Below are positions 18,574 through 27,325 of a DNA stretch of 64,000 nt, piece after piece. Numbering within the stretch: the stretch's first letter is position 1; each line of letters opens with the position of its first letter. Source of the DNA: Mucilaginibacter boryungensis (GTDB lineage Bacteria; Bacteroidota; Bacteroidia; Sphingobacteriales; Sphingobacteriaceae); the NCBI RefSeq assembly GCF_015221995.1, contig NZ_JADFFM010000001.1, forward strand, positions 2,914,001-2,978,000, read 5' to 3'. The notes beneath the pieces were generated by a model. That model was not told the DNA's origin. It saw only the letters and a program-made list of their open reading frames with translations, and made no database searches. Made by a program: the position numbers and the translations under genes.

Positions 18574-21117
18574 TCAATTGCTTTGGTCTGATTTTTTCTC
18601 TGGCAGCAGAACACTGAATAAGTACCCTGTGGCTACGCATAATAATATTGCTAAAACCGGATATAAGAAGAAGTTCATAACATTAGCTGCCTGTATAAAA
18701 TAGAGTGCTGCAGAACTAACGATAAAACCTATTAATATTCCGTTACCATTGATCTTGGGAAAAAATATACCGGCTACAAACATCCCTGCCAGGCAACCGC
18801 CAAACAAACCGATAATTTTTAAATACTGGTCGAAAATGGAGGCATCCTGACGGGTGACCAGGTAAATAGCGATCATACAGCCTAATACGCCTAATACCAA
18901 AGTAGCCTTTCTGGCAAAGGCAAAGCATTCCTTATCCGTGCTGTTTGATTTATATGGTTTATAAAAATCTGTAGTGATCACCGTCGCGATAGAGTTCATG
19001 CTCGAACCGATGGTTGACATGGTTGCTGCAAACAATCCCGCGATTACTAGCCCGGATAAACCCGCAGGAAGTTGATGAGAAATAAACCATGGGAATACAT
19101 CATCGGTTCGCCCGTGAGGGTTTAGCATAGTTGGATTGTGACGATAATAAACCCAAAGCGCTGTACCCACGCTAAAAAAGATCAATGATGCCGGAATAAC
19201 TAATATAGCATTGGTATAAATTGATCGCCTGGCTTCCTTTTCGGTAGCGGTTGTTAAATATCGTTGGACAACAACCTGATCGGAGGAATAAGTAACCAAC
19301 TGAGTAAGAAACCCGCCAATAAAAACAACCCATAAAACCGGCTCCATATGGTTCCAGCTTAGTATTCCTACTCTCAATTTGTTATGGGTTGCCGCTTCTT
19401 TTATAATTTGCGTCATCCCGCCATCTACGGAATGTGCTATAAAAACCAGGGTTAATAAGGCCCCGCCAAGTAGTACGCCCACCTGCATTACTTCCGTCCA
19501 GATAACTGCTTCTATGCCCCCCGATATACTATAGGCTGTGGTAATTATGCTTGTACCAATGATGCATAACCATATATCTACACCGGTAACGGTACTTAGT
19601 ACTAACGCGGGTAAATAAATAACGATGCCCAAGCGGCTGATCTGGAAGATGACGAAATTTAAACTTCCTAAAAATTTAACCTTTGCATTAAATCTAATTC
19701 CAAGATATTCATATACGCTGGTTATTTTTAATTTTCTGAAGTAAGGCAGATAAAAGTAAATAATAACCGGAGCAACCGCTACGATCATTAAGTTGCTTAA
19801 CAGATAAATCCAATCGGTAGCATAGGCCTTAGCGGGTATGGCTATAAATGTTAAAGCGCTTAGCTTTGAACCGAAAATACTTAAGCCTGCCGCCCACCAG
19901 GGAATTTTATTACCGCCAAGGAAAAATTCACTCGTGGTATTCTTCATATTCCGGGATACAACAACACTTATTGCTATTACCAATAAAAAGTATATCCCAA
20001 CAACAGTCCAGTCTAATAATTTGAAAGCACCTGCAGGCTGTACAGGAGAAACTATTAATACATTTGGGGTACGTGTTGCCGGCCTAACCTCGCCACCCGG
20101 AAATACCGTGCTACCACTCCAGGTAACCGCGGCCGTTGTTACCGGCGCCCAAAGATTAATATGATTATTTTCTTTAGGGAAAGATGGTATTTTGCCGAGT
20201 ACAGACCAGGTATCGGTCACGATATTATAATCCCATATTTTAGTCGAAAAACCCGGATGCGCATCTTTTAACGCTCCCATTTTAGGAGCAAGGAGACCAT
20301 TATCACCACCAAAAATCAGTAAGTGCGTTTGGCCGGATGAATTAGCCGGCGATGGCGCTGCAGCCACAGATTCGGGTACGGAGGCGATTTTTTTCCAGCC
20401 ATGTATCGCTGAATAGCAATACGCATCCGAAAGGTATTTTCTTTTACCATCAATTAACTCAACCCCGCTAAAAAGATAAAAGTTTCCTTCCTGTGTGCCC
20501 GCCACACTTAACATGCGCGATGGGCCGGACCAGGAAGGGAGTACTTTCCAGGTATTAGCTTTTGACGACAGATCAAGCGACCAAAATATACGCTCTGTAG
20601 CAGTTGAGCCCGGGTCTTTAATCCCTCCCGCCATATATACCACATTCCCAATAACCACTCCCGCCGAATTGGCAATAGCGCCTGGCAACGGCGGCAATTT
20701 ATCTAACTGAATTTGGCCGTTGATGTATTTTAGGATAAAGGCATCGGCATAATTGTCTTTGCTATTGCTTCCTCCTAAACAAATTAAATTGCCATTCCAT
20801 GTAATAGATACACCATATCCCAGCGGTCTTGGTAATTTGCCTGCTTCTTTCCATTTACCGTTGGGTTTATCCAACACGAAAACTTTATCGGTATAAACTT
20901 TAGACGCGCCCGTCCATGGCTTACCCCCGTTGGGAAAATTTGATCCTCCCGCTACTACCAATACGCCATTAGATACGCCGGCAAAAGACCCTGCAAAGCC
21001 AACTGGGTCTGGTATAGGTGGTAATTTATCCCATTTCAAAAAAGATTGCCCCAGCACATTTGTATTAAAAATGACAGCTATTAAACCTATTAATAATTTC
21101 AAGAAATATCTTTTCAT
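18574..21117 (-). CDS. NanM-type kelch mutarotase fused to sodium:solute symporter
   Basis: The 847-residue protein starts with a signal peptide, then a kelch beta-propeller of about 340 residues (repeats such as NGVLVVAGGSNFPNGGKPW, NLICLGGSNS, VVYMAGGIKD, LLIFGGDNG) like N-acetylneuraminate epimerase NanM. From about residue 370 it continues as a sodium:solute symporter with many membrane helices (SEFFLGGNKIPWWAAGLSIFGS, SSDQVVVQRYLTTATEKEAR, AATMSTIGSSMNS). The propeller would sit in the periplasm and hand the right anomer to the transporter. Such propeller-SSS joins in sialic acid loci are known to me from Bacteroidota, but the substrate here is inferred. Confidence 0.86.
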   Translation of the reverse strand: MKRYFLKLLIGLIAVIFNTNVLGQSFLKWDKLPPIPDPVGFAGSFAGVSNGVLVVAGGSNFPNGGKPWTGASKVYTDKVFVLDKPNGKWKEAGKLPRPLGYGVSITWNGNLICLGGSNSKDNYADAFILKYINGQIQLDKLPPLPGAIANSAGVVIGNVVYMAGGIKDPGSTATERIFWSLDLSSKANTWKVLPSWSGPSRMLSVAGTQEGNFYLFSGVELIDGKRKYLSDAYCYSAIHGWKKIASVPESVAAAPSPANSSGQTHLLIFGGDNGLLAPKMGALKDAHPGFSTKIWDYNIVTDTWSVLGKIPSFPKENNHINLWAPVTTAAVTWSGSTVFPGGEVRPATRTPNVLIVSPVQPAGAFKLLDWTVVGIYFLLVIAISVVVSRNMKNTTSEFFLGGNKIPWWAAGLSIFGSKLSALTFIAIPAKAYATDWIYLLSNLMIVAVAPVIIYFYLPYFRKLKITSVYEYLGIRFNAKVKFLGSLNFVIFQISRLGIVIYLPALVLSTVTGVDIWLCIIGTSIITTAYSISGGIEAVIWTEVMQVGVLLGGALLTLVFIAHSVDGGMTQIIKEAATHNKLRVGILSWNHMEPVLWVVFIGGFLTQLVTYSSDQVVVQRYLTTATEKEARRSIYTNAILVIPASLIFFSVGTALWVYYRHNPTMLNPHGRTDDVFPWFISHQLPAGLSGLVIAGLFAATMSTIGSSMNSIATVITTDFYKPYKSNSTDKECFAFARKATLVLGVLGCMIAIYLVTRQDASIFDQYLKIIGLFGGCLAGMFVAGIFFPKINGNGILIGFIVSSAALYFIQAANVMNFFLYPVLAILLCVATGYLFSVLLPEKKSDQSN

Positions 21118-21147
21118 GTCTGTTTATCCGATTACGGCCAATCAGTA

Positions 21148-22302
21148 TTATCTACGAGCTATCTTTTTAGCCATTTTATCTGTTTCAGACAATTTGAACC
21201 TTACACTGATAATTGAATTTTTATTGGGGCCGGGCCTGTACTTGATATAGGTAGTAGTTACAAATGTATTGTCGGGCAGTTGCTCCAGGCCAGCATATCC
21301 GCAATCGTAACTATTGTAGCTGTGTAATAGTTTAATACGATACTGGCCTGCGCGGCCTTTAATAATATCATCATAGGTACCTACCCAGGCTACAAAATGG
21401 TCTTTCGTTGGGCTTAGCGGACCAACATCCCTAAACGTAACCACTAATCTTCCGTCTTTGGCATAATGCGGATTATGCCTGTCGCCAAATAACCCGGGGG
21501 TTGTTTCCTTTGCTTCAGACCAATGCTTGCCCTCATCATTGCTAACCATATATAGCGCGCCCAGTTTACGCGCGTTTTCCCTAAGCAAACACAGCAGTTG
21601 TTTACCATCAGGCGATCTGATAATGCCTGGTTCGCTTGGGCTTAGTCCGGGTATCTTGAGTACGATCTCCCATGGCGACCAGGTAAAACCACCATCTGCG
21701 GAGATGCTTTGGCCAATTAAATTCCCTTTTTCATCGGTAGCGCCAGGAGGTTTTATGTTAGCCTGGGCCAGCAATTTTTTGCCACCTTCAATCGGTATAA
21801 CGCTGGAAAACGGTACAATGGTAGTTAACCCGATACCTTTCATTGGCGTCCATGTTTTGCCGTCATCTTCAGAATATGATTCGTTAATTGTTCGTTCAGG
21901 CCCCCGTACAGCAAATACAAATAAGCGATAATGTCCATCGGGGCCAGGCAAACGATAAATTGTCGGGGCGTTATATACCTTTGTCCAATTATCCGGTGTA
22001 TTTAATAACGGACTCCAGGTTTTTCCGCCATCATCGCTCCTTTTCATCGGTCCGCAAGGGCCTGCATGCCCATGTGTCCATACACAAAATATGGTTTTTC
22101 CATCAGGCATCAGTACAGTTGAAGGATGACCCTGATAAACGTCCGGCGTTCCGCTCTCAACAATAACCTGTCTCGAAGTATCAGCGGAGAGATCTATGGT
22201 CGGGATAGTTACATGTCTATCTTTAACCGTATCTACCTGGGCTACACAACTGTTAGCTATATATAGTAAAGGTAGTAGTAAATAAATAAATATAGTTTTC
22301 AT
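21148..22302 (-). CDS. BNR-repeat sialidase-like exo-glycosidase
   Basis: The 384-residue product has a signal peptide (MKTIFIYLLLPLLYIANSCVAQ; the Cys may be lipidated) and a beta-propeller with at least four Asp-box repeats: SDDGGKTWSP, SEDDGKTWTP, SADGGFTWSP and SNDEGKHWSE. It resembles exo-alpha-sialidases (GH33-like), but I do not see the classical F/Y-R-I-P motif near the N-terminus; the matching place reads VYQGHPSTVLMPDG. It could release sialic acid or another ulosonic acid such as Kdo or Dha. An open extension to 22377 overlaps the upstream gene and was rejected. It starts 4 bp after the GH127-like gene. Confidence 0.78.
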   Translation of the reverse strand: MKTIFIYLLLPLLYIANSCVAQVDTVKDRHVTIPTIDLSADTSRQVIVESGTPDVYQGHPSTVLMPDGKTIFCVWTHGHAGPCGPMKRSDDGGKTWSPLLNTPDNWTKVYNAPTIYRLPGPDGHYRLFVFAVRGPERTINESYSEDDGKTWTPMKGIGLTTIVPFSSVIPIEGGKKLLAQANIKPPGATDEKGNLIGQSISADGGFTWSPWEIVLKIPGLSPSEPGIIRSPDGKQLLCLLRENARKLGALYMVSNDEGKHWSEAKETTPGLFGDRHNPHYAKDGRLVVTFRDVGPLSPTKDHFVAWVGTYDDIIKGRAGQYRIKLLHSYNSYDCGYAGLEQLPDNTFVTTTYIKYRPGPNKNSIISVRFKLSETDKMAKKIARR

Positions 22303-22306
22303 AGGT

Positions 22307-24145
22307 TTACTTTTTTCTCCAGGGGTTTTGCATCGAATCCTTGCGTTGAAGGTCTGTGGCATTTTTATCTGTGGCATATGTTATGCTTAAAAGTAAATAT
22401 CCATGACGGTCAAACGTCAATTCGGAGATCGGGCGCAAAACAGTTTGATATGATGACGGATACCCACCGTGTTGATAATTAATACTCAGATAGGTATCGG
22501 AAAGGAATGATACCTTTTCTAAATTATGATGTATATTGTTTTTGATTAACGTTACTGACTTACTATACAAAATATTATTGTTTGGTTCCGCAGTAAAATC
22601 AGGGTCGGCTTTATCATCGACACCCAAAATATAAGGGCCATAGTGCAAAACGCCTTTGATAGTACCCTTGATTTCCGAAATCGGGATATTTTCTCCAGAA
22701 GCAGTTATAATCGCTTTTTTCAGTAAAAAACCAATGCTGATCCGATCATCTGCTTTGATCGCTCTATTAAAGGAAATATATCCGTTTGCAATATTGGGGA
22801 CCTCCTTTTTGCCGTTAATGTAGCAAACGGCATTTGATGCCCAGCCCGGCATTCTGAATAGTATTTGTTTATTGATTTGACGTATTTGAAATTGATAAAA
22901 CAAGGTATCGCCTGCTTTTTTAAATCTTTGTATAGCGATATCCGCGTCCTTACTTTTATAATTAACATCCAGGTACAGGTCGACTTTGATTTTTGAAGAA
23001 GCGTTGTTAATGATATAGTTTTGCTGTACATCATACAACGCCCTTAAACCATGCATTGTACAACACCACCAGGCTGCATGTAAATAATGGGGTTCGGAGC
23101 CGGTTTCCGTAATGATATGGTGCCCAAAATCACCTGTATAATACTGATTGAAAAAAAGCGCATTAAATAGTGCTAACTCACCTTTTTCAAGATATTTTAC
23201 TTCGCCTGTGACTTTATAAAGCCCTAATGACAAACGCACAAAATCAGCGGTTGAACAACCTTCATCACGCTCGATCGCGTCTTTTCCAAAATATTCTCTT
23301 ACGCTACCGAATATAGTATAGTCCCCTGATGCAATAAGGTTATCATAAGCATTTTTTACATAGGTTAGATCAGCGGCATTTTTATCATAATCATACAACA
23401 TCAATACGCCCCTTAAAGTGGTCAAATACCCATGGCTATGTTGTTTACCACGATCTGGAAGCAATTTGTATGCTTTTGATGCTTGTTCAGAATATTTATG
23501 ATCTCCTGTTAATTGAGATAGTGTTACTAAACCTTCAATAAATTGAGTTACACATATAATTCCTGTGGCGCCGAAGCCATCCAGCCTTTTAACAATTTCG
23601 GGAGCAGCACAAACGCCATAAGCTTTTATGAAAAAATCGCCTAACTTCACTGCTGCTGCTAAAACTTCTTTATCATGATAACGGTTATAATAGGCCAATA
23701 ACCCTACTAACATACGTCCGTTACCCCATAACAAGGCCATGTGCTGTTTTCCGATCTGATCTTCTGAAAATATAAGTCGCTGGTCGCCAAATCTGCCATC
23801 TGGCCCTTGGTATTTAATGGCATCTTTTACTAATTGATGAAGGTTTACTTTCGTCCTATTTTCGCCCATTAAAGACATTACTTCAATATATCTCCCGGAA
23901 AGATCCCCACTGAAATTATAAAACCTTCTTGCATTATCGTGTTCGATGTTTACATCGGCCAAAATGAATTTTTCAGTAAATACAGGCTTATATACATTTT
24001 CCGTTAACCGTCTATAAGCCATATTTATGCGGTAGGCTAATTCGCCGGCTGCGCGGCCGTTAACCTGCGCTATCCCATAGGTGGCATGTATAAACATCAA
24101 TAATGCCATACCAATAACCCTTCTTTTTATTTGCTTCATGCTCAT
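22307..24145 (-). CDS. GH127-like (DUF1680) beta-L-arabinofuranosidase-family enzyme
   Basis: The 612-residue secreted protein shows the (alpha/alpha)6-barrel pattern of DUF1680/GH127 enzymes. The zinc-cysteine active site appears intact: Glu295 and Cys297 in RDEGCSTADF, and Cys361-Cys362 in AAWWCCTMHG, matching the Glu/Cys/Cys/Cys set (E338, C340, C417, C418) of Bifidobacterium HypBA1, where one Cys is the nucleophile. GH127 removes beta-L-arabinofuranose, though relatives act on other sugars. The C-terminus forms beta domains (FRMPGWASNAVCYING). It sits in the middle of the operon between GH29 and the sialidase-like gene, with gaps of only 10 and 4 bp. Confidence 0.82.
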   Translation of the reverse strand: MSMKQIKRRVIGMALLMFIHATYGIAQVNGRAAGELAYRINMAYRRLTENVYKPVFTEKFILADVNIEHDNARRFYNFSGDLSGRYIEVMSLMGENRTKVNLHQLVKDAIKYQGPDGRFGDQRLIFSEDQIGKQHMALLWGNGRMLVGLLAYYNRYHDKEVLAAAVKLGDFFIKAYGVCAAPEIVKRLDGFGATGIICVTQFIEGLVTLSQLTGDHKYSEQASKAYKLLPDRGKQHSHGYLTTLRGVLMLYDYDKNAADLTYVKNAYDNLIASGDYTIFGSVREYFGKDAIERDEGCSTADFVRLSLGLYKVTGEVKYLEKGELALFNALFFNQYYTGDFGHHIITETGSEPHYLHAAWWCCTMHGLRALYDVQQNYIINNASSKIKVDLYLDVNYKSKDADIAIQRFKKAGDTLFYQFQIRQINKQILFRMPGWASNAVCYINGKKEVPNIANGYISFNRAIKADDRISIGFLLKKAIITASGENIPISEIKGTIKGVLHYGPYILGVDDKADPDFTAEPNNNILYSKSVTLIKNNIHHNLEKVSFLSDTYLSINYQHGGYPSSYQTVLRPISELTFDRHGYLLLSITYATDKNATDLQRKDSMQNPWRKK

Positions 24146-24155
24146 TGATATGAAT

Positions 24156-25826
24156 TTATTTAATCACAAAAGTTTTTACATCGCCCTGTATAGTGATATC
24201 CGGATGCATTACAACTGCCCTAAACTCGTACTGTTTGTTTTTTTGCAACCCTTTTAACGGAATGACATAATCGCCTTCATTATTTTTTTTAATATACGCG
24301 GTGCTGTTCCATTCGGTACTATACAAATTTTCCGCGAAGCCGCCATACAAGCGGTATTCGAAACCAACACTTACCTCAGGCACCCTGCCTTTTTTAATCA
24401 GACTGCCTTTTAACATCACCTCATCATTTTGTATCACAACATCGCCGGTTACAATAATAGGTGGATCAAGCGCCGGTTCAATACCTTCCAACTTAATGGT
24501 GATGGGATCAGGCCATTTATTGTTATCATATATCCGCTGGGCCCTGACTACCGACAAGTGAAGGCCATCGGCTTTTTGCTCAAAACGGCACGACGCGTCT
24601 TCCTTATTCCGGTATTCTATAACCTGGCTATTTTGACCAAGTACCGATATTTTAGTTGACGCGGTTGATCTGACAGATTTGAGTATAATTTCCTTACGCT
24701 CGCCCAGGGCCCAATTGGGTTGTTTGGTTACAATGGCATATACCGTCTTTTTATCTTTTGATGCCGTAAACCAAATGTTATTTTCACGTACAATTATCCA
24801 TGGACGCACATTTTGTATGGCTTCAGCATTTATAAAGTTCCAGGCAGCCATTTCTCTCAAGTTAACCTCCTCTTCGTATGGGATGTAACCGTCGGGATGC
24901 GGCCCCACGTTTAAAAGAAAATTCCCTCCTTTTGCACGTGCTTCAATTAGTAATTCAATTAGCTTTCCGCCTGTTTTTATATTATCGTTAGTTGGCTTGT
25001 AATTCCATTGTGTCCCCATCGTAATACATGATTCCCAAAATTGATCCAGGGCCACACCTGGCAATGTTTGTTCGGGCGTGTTAATCGCGCCTCTTGTTAT
25101 AACCACATTTGGCTGAAGCGTCCAGGCAACCTCTTTACAGGGTTCTTTAGGTTCACCATCAATAAACAAAACATCTATTTTGCCGTAATTGGTAAAAAGT
25201 TCGGTAGTTTGTTGTTTCACCAATGCTTTATAGGCCTTTAATTCGCTTTCTTTAAACTTAATATCACCACGCTTAATTAATATTTTATGGTCGTACAAAA
25301 ACTTAAAATCTTCCGGCGAATAATAAATTCCCACGGCTAAACCCGCCTTACGCACGCCTTCCACATATTGTTTTAGCAAATCTTTGCCATAGGGTGTATG
25401 CATGATATTAAAATCGGTTGATTTTGTATCCCAAAAACAAAAGCCCGAATGGTGTTTTACCGTAAAAACGATATACCGCATGCCTGCTAATTTGGCCAGT
25501 TTGGCTATCTCATAAGCATTAAATTTATATGGATCAAAAGTTTTGGGTAATTCATTATAATATCGACGTAAATAATCATCAGATGCGCCAACCAATGAAT
25601 GACTGATGGTTATACCCAACTGGGCATCGACATTAAAATGTATAAACATCCCAAAACCTTTATCGCGTAACCATTCCTGTCGCTGCGGATTATTTCTGTT
25701 GCCAGAAAATTTATTATCATCTGTCTCCTTTTGCGCAAACCCTTTTAATGTACAGCAGCCGATAAACAGAACACTGATATAAAATTTAATCCGATGCATA
25801 TATTGGGATGTTATATTAAAAACCAT
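24156..25826 (-). CDS. GH29 alpha-L-fucosidase
   Basis: The 556-residue product has a signal sequence and the GH29 barrel: EWLRDKGFGMFIHFN, GMRYIVFTVKHHSGFCFWDT, and DVLFIDGEP, whose second Asp (residue 223) is the expected nucleophile. GNFLLNVGPHPDGYIP is the typical GH29 closing motif. A C-terminal beta domain of about 100 residues follows. It would remove alpha-linked L-fucose from a glycan. ATG at 25799 gives a shorter, more usual signal peptide (MHRIKFYISVLFIGCC) and may be the true start; the Cys pair could make it a lipoprotein. The gap to susD is 12 bp. Confidence 0.92.
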   Translation of the reverse strand: MVFNITSQYMHRIKFYISVLFIGCCTLKGFAQKETDDNKFSGNRNNPQRQEWLRDKGFGMFIHFNVDAQLGITISHSLVGASDDYLRRYYNELPKTFDPYKFNAYEIAKLAKLAGMRYIVFTVKHHSGFCFWDTKSTDFNIMHTPYGKDLLKQYVEGVRKAGLAVGIYYSPEDFKFLYDHKILIKRGDIKFKESELKAYKALVKQQTTELFTNYGKIDVLFIDGEPKEPCKEVAWTLQPNVVITRGAINTPEQTLPGVALDQFWESCITMGTQWNYKPTNDNIKTGGKLIELLIEARAKGGNFLLNVGPHPDGYIPYEEEVNLREMAAWNFINAEAIQNVRPWIIVRENNIWFTASKDKKTVYAIVTKQPNWALGERKEIILKSVRSTASTKISVLGQNSQVIEYRNKEDASCRFEQKADGLHLSVVRAQRIYDNNKWPDPITIKLEGIEPALDPPIIVTGDVVIQNDEVMLKGSLIKKGRVPEVSVGFEYRLYGGFAENLYSTEWNSTAYIKKNNEGDYVIPLKGLQKNKQYEFRAVVMHPDITIQGDVKTFVIK

Positions 25827-25838
25827 AAAAAATCGCGA

Positions 25839-27308
25839 CTATTTATATCCTGGGTTCTGTTTGATGTTTTGCGGGTTTGTGTCAATCTGCTGTTGCGGAA
25901 TGGGGAATAATCTGTTATGCGTATCTATCTGTACAAGTACACCGTTGTTGGTAATGTTATATTTTGTGAAATATGCATTCATTACGGTTTCCAAAGTATT
26001 GGTACGGACAAGATCAAAAAAGCGTAAGCTTTCAAATGCAAACTCTATCCTTCGTTCTTTTAAAATAGCCGTTCTTAAATCAGACTGACTAATTGTTAAG
26101 GGTTTAGCAGGCAGATTAGTACGCGGCGTTGTTCTAACTTTATTCAGGTAAACTACACCACCTCCCGGGTTCCCTGCTTCGTTTAAACACTCGGCATACA
26201 TTAACAGCACATCTGAATAGCGAAGGATCGGAAAATCGACGCTGGTGTCGTTGGCTAATAAGATAGCCGGATCAAGATATTTGTTGACATGCGGCAACGC
26301 CGAGGTTACTGTACCTACGGTTATTGTCATGGATTCGGTTGCGGCCTTTCTGGCGTCATTAGGTTCAAATGCCTGATCAAGATCTGTTGTAGGCAGATTA
26401 TACCCCTGGCCGCCAATAGGCTGTAGCTGCGTACCCATTGGAATAAAATTGACGTGCGCGGCCCTACCCTGGCTTGGCGTAAAGCCCCGTGAATATTGGA
26501 TAGAAAAAATTATCTCTTTGTTATTGCCATTATTATATTTAAAAACATCCGCATAATTGCTCAGAAAGCCATAAATGCTGGCGGTATTATCAATAATATT
26601 TTTTAAAACAGGCGCGGCATCTGTGAATTTTCCCTGGAAGAGATAGACCCGGCCAAGCATTCCCAATGCAGCCCATTTAGTAGCCCTTCCTATATCGGCG
26701 CCTGTGTAGGTTGATGGCAATGCCGTTGAAGCATCTGTTAAGTCTTGCTGAATCTGCGCATAAACCTTTGCTTCGTCCGTTCTTGGATAAGCATACGTTT
26801 CGTCAGGTGAACTTAATTCTTTTACGATCAATGGTACGTCACCGAAAGTCTGAACCAGTGAAAAATAAAAGTAAGCTCTCAGGAACTTAGCTTCACCTAT
26901 TATCCTGGTTTTTAAGATAGGGTCGTTAAATGTAACACCATCTATTCTGTTTAAAAGGATGTTGGCCCGGCTAATGCCTTTGTACAATGATGTCCAGCGC
27001 GTATTCAACACGGTTGATGATACGGTAACGGATGGCTCTATATCAAAAAAGTTAAAATCGCAAACGCCCGATAGGCATGTACCAGCACCTGGTTCAGCAT
27101 CATCTGTAGTAATATCACCTACCATATAATCTGAGGCATTTGTCAATTGTAATACGGCATATATCGCATTATCCGCATTAATGATATCCTGTTGTGTGTT
27201 GTAAAACTCATCAGTAGTTCCACTTGTAGTGGGCTGAAGATTAAGAAAATCTCTTTTGCAGCATACAAAAAGCATGGTGCATATCAATATTGTAAGTTTC
27301 TTTTTCAT
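25839..27308 (-). CDS. SusD-family glycan-binding lipoprotein
   Basis: The 489-residue protein has a lipoprotein signal (TMLFVCCKRDFLNLQP), the N-terminal helix set with IIGEAKFLRAYFYFSLVQTFGDVPL and, at the C-terminus, RYSDVLLMYAECLNEAGN and ILKERRIEFAFESLRFFDLVR, both SusD signatures. It pairs with the susC gene 17 bp upstream and presents the glycan of the sialic-acid-like island to the transporter. Confidence 0.94.
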   Translation of the reverse strand: MKKKLTILICTMLFVCCKRDFLNLQPTTSGTTDEFYNTQQDIINADNAIYAVLQLTNASDYMVGDITTDDAEPGAGTCLSGVCDFNFFDIEPSVTVSSTVLNTRWTSLYKGISRANILLNRIDGVTFNDPILKTRIIGEAKFLRAYFYFSLVQTFGDVPLIVKELSSPDETYAYPRTDEAKVYAQIQQDLTDASTALPSTYTGADIGRATKWAALGMLGRVYLFQGKFTDAAPVLKNIIDNTASIYGFLSNYADVFKYNNGNNKEIIFSIQYSRGFTPSQGRAAHVNFIPMGTQLQPIGGQGYNLPTTDLDQAFEPNDARKAATESMTITVGTVTSALPHVNKYLDPAILLANDTSVDFPILRYSDVLLMYAECLNEAGNPGGGVVYLNKVRTTPRTNLPAKPLTISQSDLRTAILKERRIEFAFESLRFFDLVRTNTLETVMNAYFTKYNITNNGVLVQIDTHNRLFPIPQQQIDTNPQNIKQNPGYK

Positions 27309-27325
27309 AACAATGTGTACTTAAA

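Noticed and set aside
18563-18640. N-terminal extension of the GH2 protein to ATG at 18640
   Set aside because: It would overlap the symporter gene and hide the signal peptide; ATG at 18562 fits better.
22303-22377. N-terminal extension of the sialidase-like protein to 22377
   Set aside because: It overlaps the end of the GH127-like gene and puts 25 non-signal residues before a normal signal peptide.
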